Assembly (NCBI GenBank): GCA_026991065.1
Contig: JALXCG010000097.1
Span: 1 to 8,368, forward strand
Length of the DNA stretch: 8,368 nt
Reading direction: 5' to 3'
Source of the DNA: JALXCG01 sp026991065 [NCBI: Gemmatimonadota bacterium]
GTDB taxonomy: Bacteria > GCA-2686955
Shown: positions 6,834 through 8,368 of the stretch, piece by piece
How the letters are laid out: each line of letters opens with the position of its first letter
Numbering within the stretch: the first letter of the stretch is position 1
Position numbers and translations under genes: made by a program
Notes under the pieces: generated by a model
Told to the model about the DNA's origin: nothing
The model's database searches: none
Seen by the model: the letters and a program-made list of their open reading frames with translations, nothing else

Positions 6834-8368
6834 TCACCGCATCACAACGATGCGGCCCAGTCCATCGACCTTCTCGCCCGCAATGGACGAAAAAAGTTCG
6901 ACACGGAATAGATAGACACCATTCGCGACCCGGTCGCCATCAGCATCGCGACCATCCCACTCAACAAAGCCATAGCCCTCCAGCGCGGGGTCCGGCGCAC
7001 CTTCAAGAACCTGAATCAGACGCCCGGTGACGGTGTAGATCTTGACCCGGGCGGAGGCATCGGCGTTGCCATGCCAGGTAATCCAGGTCCGCTTCGCGAA
7101 TGGATTGGGATAGGCCCGCAGATCGCCGAGAGAAAGCCCGGCGCCGATGCTGACATCGACCGCGGCGGTCGCCCGAGCACCGGTATTGTCCGACGCCGAG
7201 AGGCTCAAACGATAGCGCCCGGGAGGTTGATCCAGGGCGTACGCCACCCGTCCTCGCTCGTAGCTGCCGCGATCATAGCGGAAACTCGCGCCCAGGTCGA
7301 AATCATCGCGGCCGATGACCAGGCCGGACTCGCTCAGCGTCTCCACCCTCAGACTGATTCCCCGCTCCACCCCCGGGAGCAGCGCAATGCCCTGGTCATC
7401 GCTGAGGACAAAATTGACCGGATTGCCGCGGCTCAGGGTAACGCCGCTCGGGCCGATCTCGCGTCCGGCGGCGAAAGCGTGGATAGCGGGAGGGGTCGAA
7501 TCGACCGCCAGCGTATCCACCGCGGTCGGGTAGAGCCGCACGTAGCGCGCTTTGCGCAGTACCCCCCCCATGTCGACTTCACCTGCCTCGCCGGCAACAC
7601 CAAGGAACTGCCAGTTCACCGCGTTGGTGCTGGCAAATACCGCGACAGCGGCATCCTGGGTGGCATGGATCTTCAGATCCGCGCCGCTCTCATCCTGCGC
7701 GCCGTCTTTGATCAGTTCATCCTGCTCCGGGTTGTCATCGAAATCGAACCCGATCCAGGCTCCGGGATCGATCGTCGCCGCGTTGCCATCTGGAGCGCCG
7801 AGAGACTCCTCGCGGCGTTCGACACCGACGTCGGCCCAGCCCCAATTGCGTTCGGCATAGGAACCGGCGGCGGGATCGATCGGGTGCAGCGCTTCCACCG
7901 CGTCAATCCCGGCCTGTCGAGCGCGAAAATGGAGATCCCGCCGCACTCCGGATGCATCACCCAGAGAACTCCCCAGGTCCGCGTAGGCCGCGAACTGCCC
8001 CCGCGCTCCACCGCGAAAGCCGCGCGGAACCACGAAACCGACCTGAAAACGCCCATTTTTCACCTCGACCGAACCGGCGAAGAGGCTCTCTCCGCGACGC
8101 GCAAAGGGGATCCGCTGGCCGGTGGCGGGGACCGTATAGACATCGTCGAACCCGCCATCCCGCGCCACCAGGTCGAGACTCCCGGCAGCGGTGGCCAGCA
8201 GATTGCCGGCATTGTCTTCGATGTGCCCCGACACCTGCGCCAGATCGAGCGGCCCCAGCGAATCGGGCATGGAGTCGATGACGACTTGGTAGTCCGGAAC
8301 GGCCAGCGGCGTCGCCGGATCGCCAAAGAGAGTGTTCAACTTCTCATTGCGACCGTTGCCCTGGGTCA
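6834..8368 (-). CDS. porU: PorU-like type IX secretion C25 (gingipain-family) peptidase, C-terminal part
   Basis: Partial: the frame stays open to the window edge, so the signal peptide and catalytic Cys/His domain are missing. A TTG at 8339 is probably internal, because LNTLFGDPATPLAVP matches the conserved end of C25 peptidase domains (LxGDPALxLAxP). Numbering from that TTG, residues 18-140 form the Ig-like region that follows the PorU catalytic domain (VSGHIEDNAGN; LFAGSVEVKNGRFQVGFVVP). Residues 155-275 look like a discoidin-type beta-sandwich. Residues 280-398 return to PorU-like sequence (DSTPP, LSDDQGI). Residues 403-501 are a FlgD-like/T9SS type A C-terminal domain with YPNPF, VEWDGRDADG and NGVYLFRV. 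In Bacteroidota, PorU works at the cell surface, cleaving the C-terminal signal of T9SS cargo and attaching cargo to lipopolysaccharide. It heads the visible gene cluster, 25 bases before the PorV-like gene. Another surface C25 peptidase is possible, but the PorV-like neighbour favours PorU. Confidence 0.8.
   Translation of the reverse strand, partial: TQGNGRNEKLNTLFGDPATPLAVPDYQVVIDSMPDSLGPLDLAQVSGHIEDNAGNLLATAAGSLDLVARDGGFDDVYTVPATGQRIPFARRGESLFAGSVEVKNGRFQVGFVVPRGFRGGARGQFAAYADLGSSLGDASGVRRDLHFRARQAGIDAVEALHPIDPAAGSYAERNWGWADVGVERREESLGAPDGNAATIDPGAWIGFDFDDNPEQDELIKDGAQDESGADLKIHATQDAAVAVFASTNAVNWQFLGVAGEAGEVDMGGVLRKARYVRLYPTAVDTLAVDSTPPAIHAFAAGREIGPSGVTLSRGNPVNFVLSDDQGIALLPGVERGISLRVETLSESGLVIGRDDFDLGASFRYDRGSYERGRVAYALDQPPGRYRLSLSASDNTGARATAAVDVSIGAGLSLGDLRAYPNPFAKRTWITWHGNADASARVKIYTVTGRLIQVLEGAPDPALEGYGFVEWDGRDADGDRVANGVYLFRVELFSSIAGEKVDGLGRIVVMR

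Noticed and set aside
6080-7030. A 316-codon plus-strand frame opposite the PorV-like gene
   Set aside because: It lies antisense to the conserved PorV family signature and crosses a gene boundary; nothing in its product looks like a real protein family.

Overview
The window is GC-rich (roughly 60-65% by eye) and almost entirely coding. All six genes lie on the minus strand and are read from the high-coordinate end to the low-coordinate end. Gaps are at most about 25 bases and two gene pairs overlap, so this looks like one transcription unit whose ends both fall outside the window. I see no RNA gene, insertion sequence, CRISPR array, or non-coding stretch over 300 bases.

In order of transcription: (1) 8368-6834, the C-terminal part of a PorU-like C25 (gingipain-family) peptidase with a terminal YPNPF/FlgD-like domain; (2) 6808-5843, a PorV/PorQ-family outer-membrane barrel; (3) 5839-4706, a secreted protein with DUF5683-like hydrophobic segments and a large insert; (4) 4703-3780, a secreted six-repeat NHL-type beta-propeller; (5) 3829-395, a 1144-residue predicted outer-membrane barrel whose N-terminal half resembles SprA/Sov; (6) 414-1, the 5' end of a POTRA-containing BamA/TamA-family protein that runs off the window.

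The gene set points to a type IX secretion system (T9SS) locus or a close relative. In Bacteroidota, PorU is the cell-surface sortase, PorV is the shuttle/partner protein, and SprA is the translocon that PorV binds. Finding PorU, PorV and a SprA-like barrel in one tight operon with a POTRA/Omp85 gene suggests that the export channel, shuttle and sortase are made together. The high GC content, the FlgD-type C-terminal domain and the small SprA-like protein suggest a member of the wider Fibrobacteres-Chlorobi-Bacteroidetes (FCB) group outside the usual Bacteroidota. That placement is inference. The two least explained genes, the propeller and the DUF5683-like protein, sit between known T9SS parts and are candidates for accessory components.
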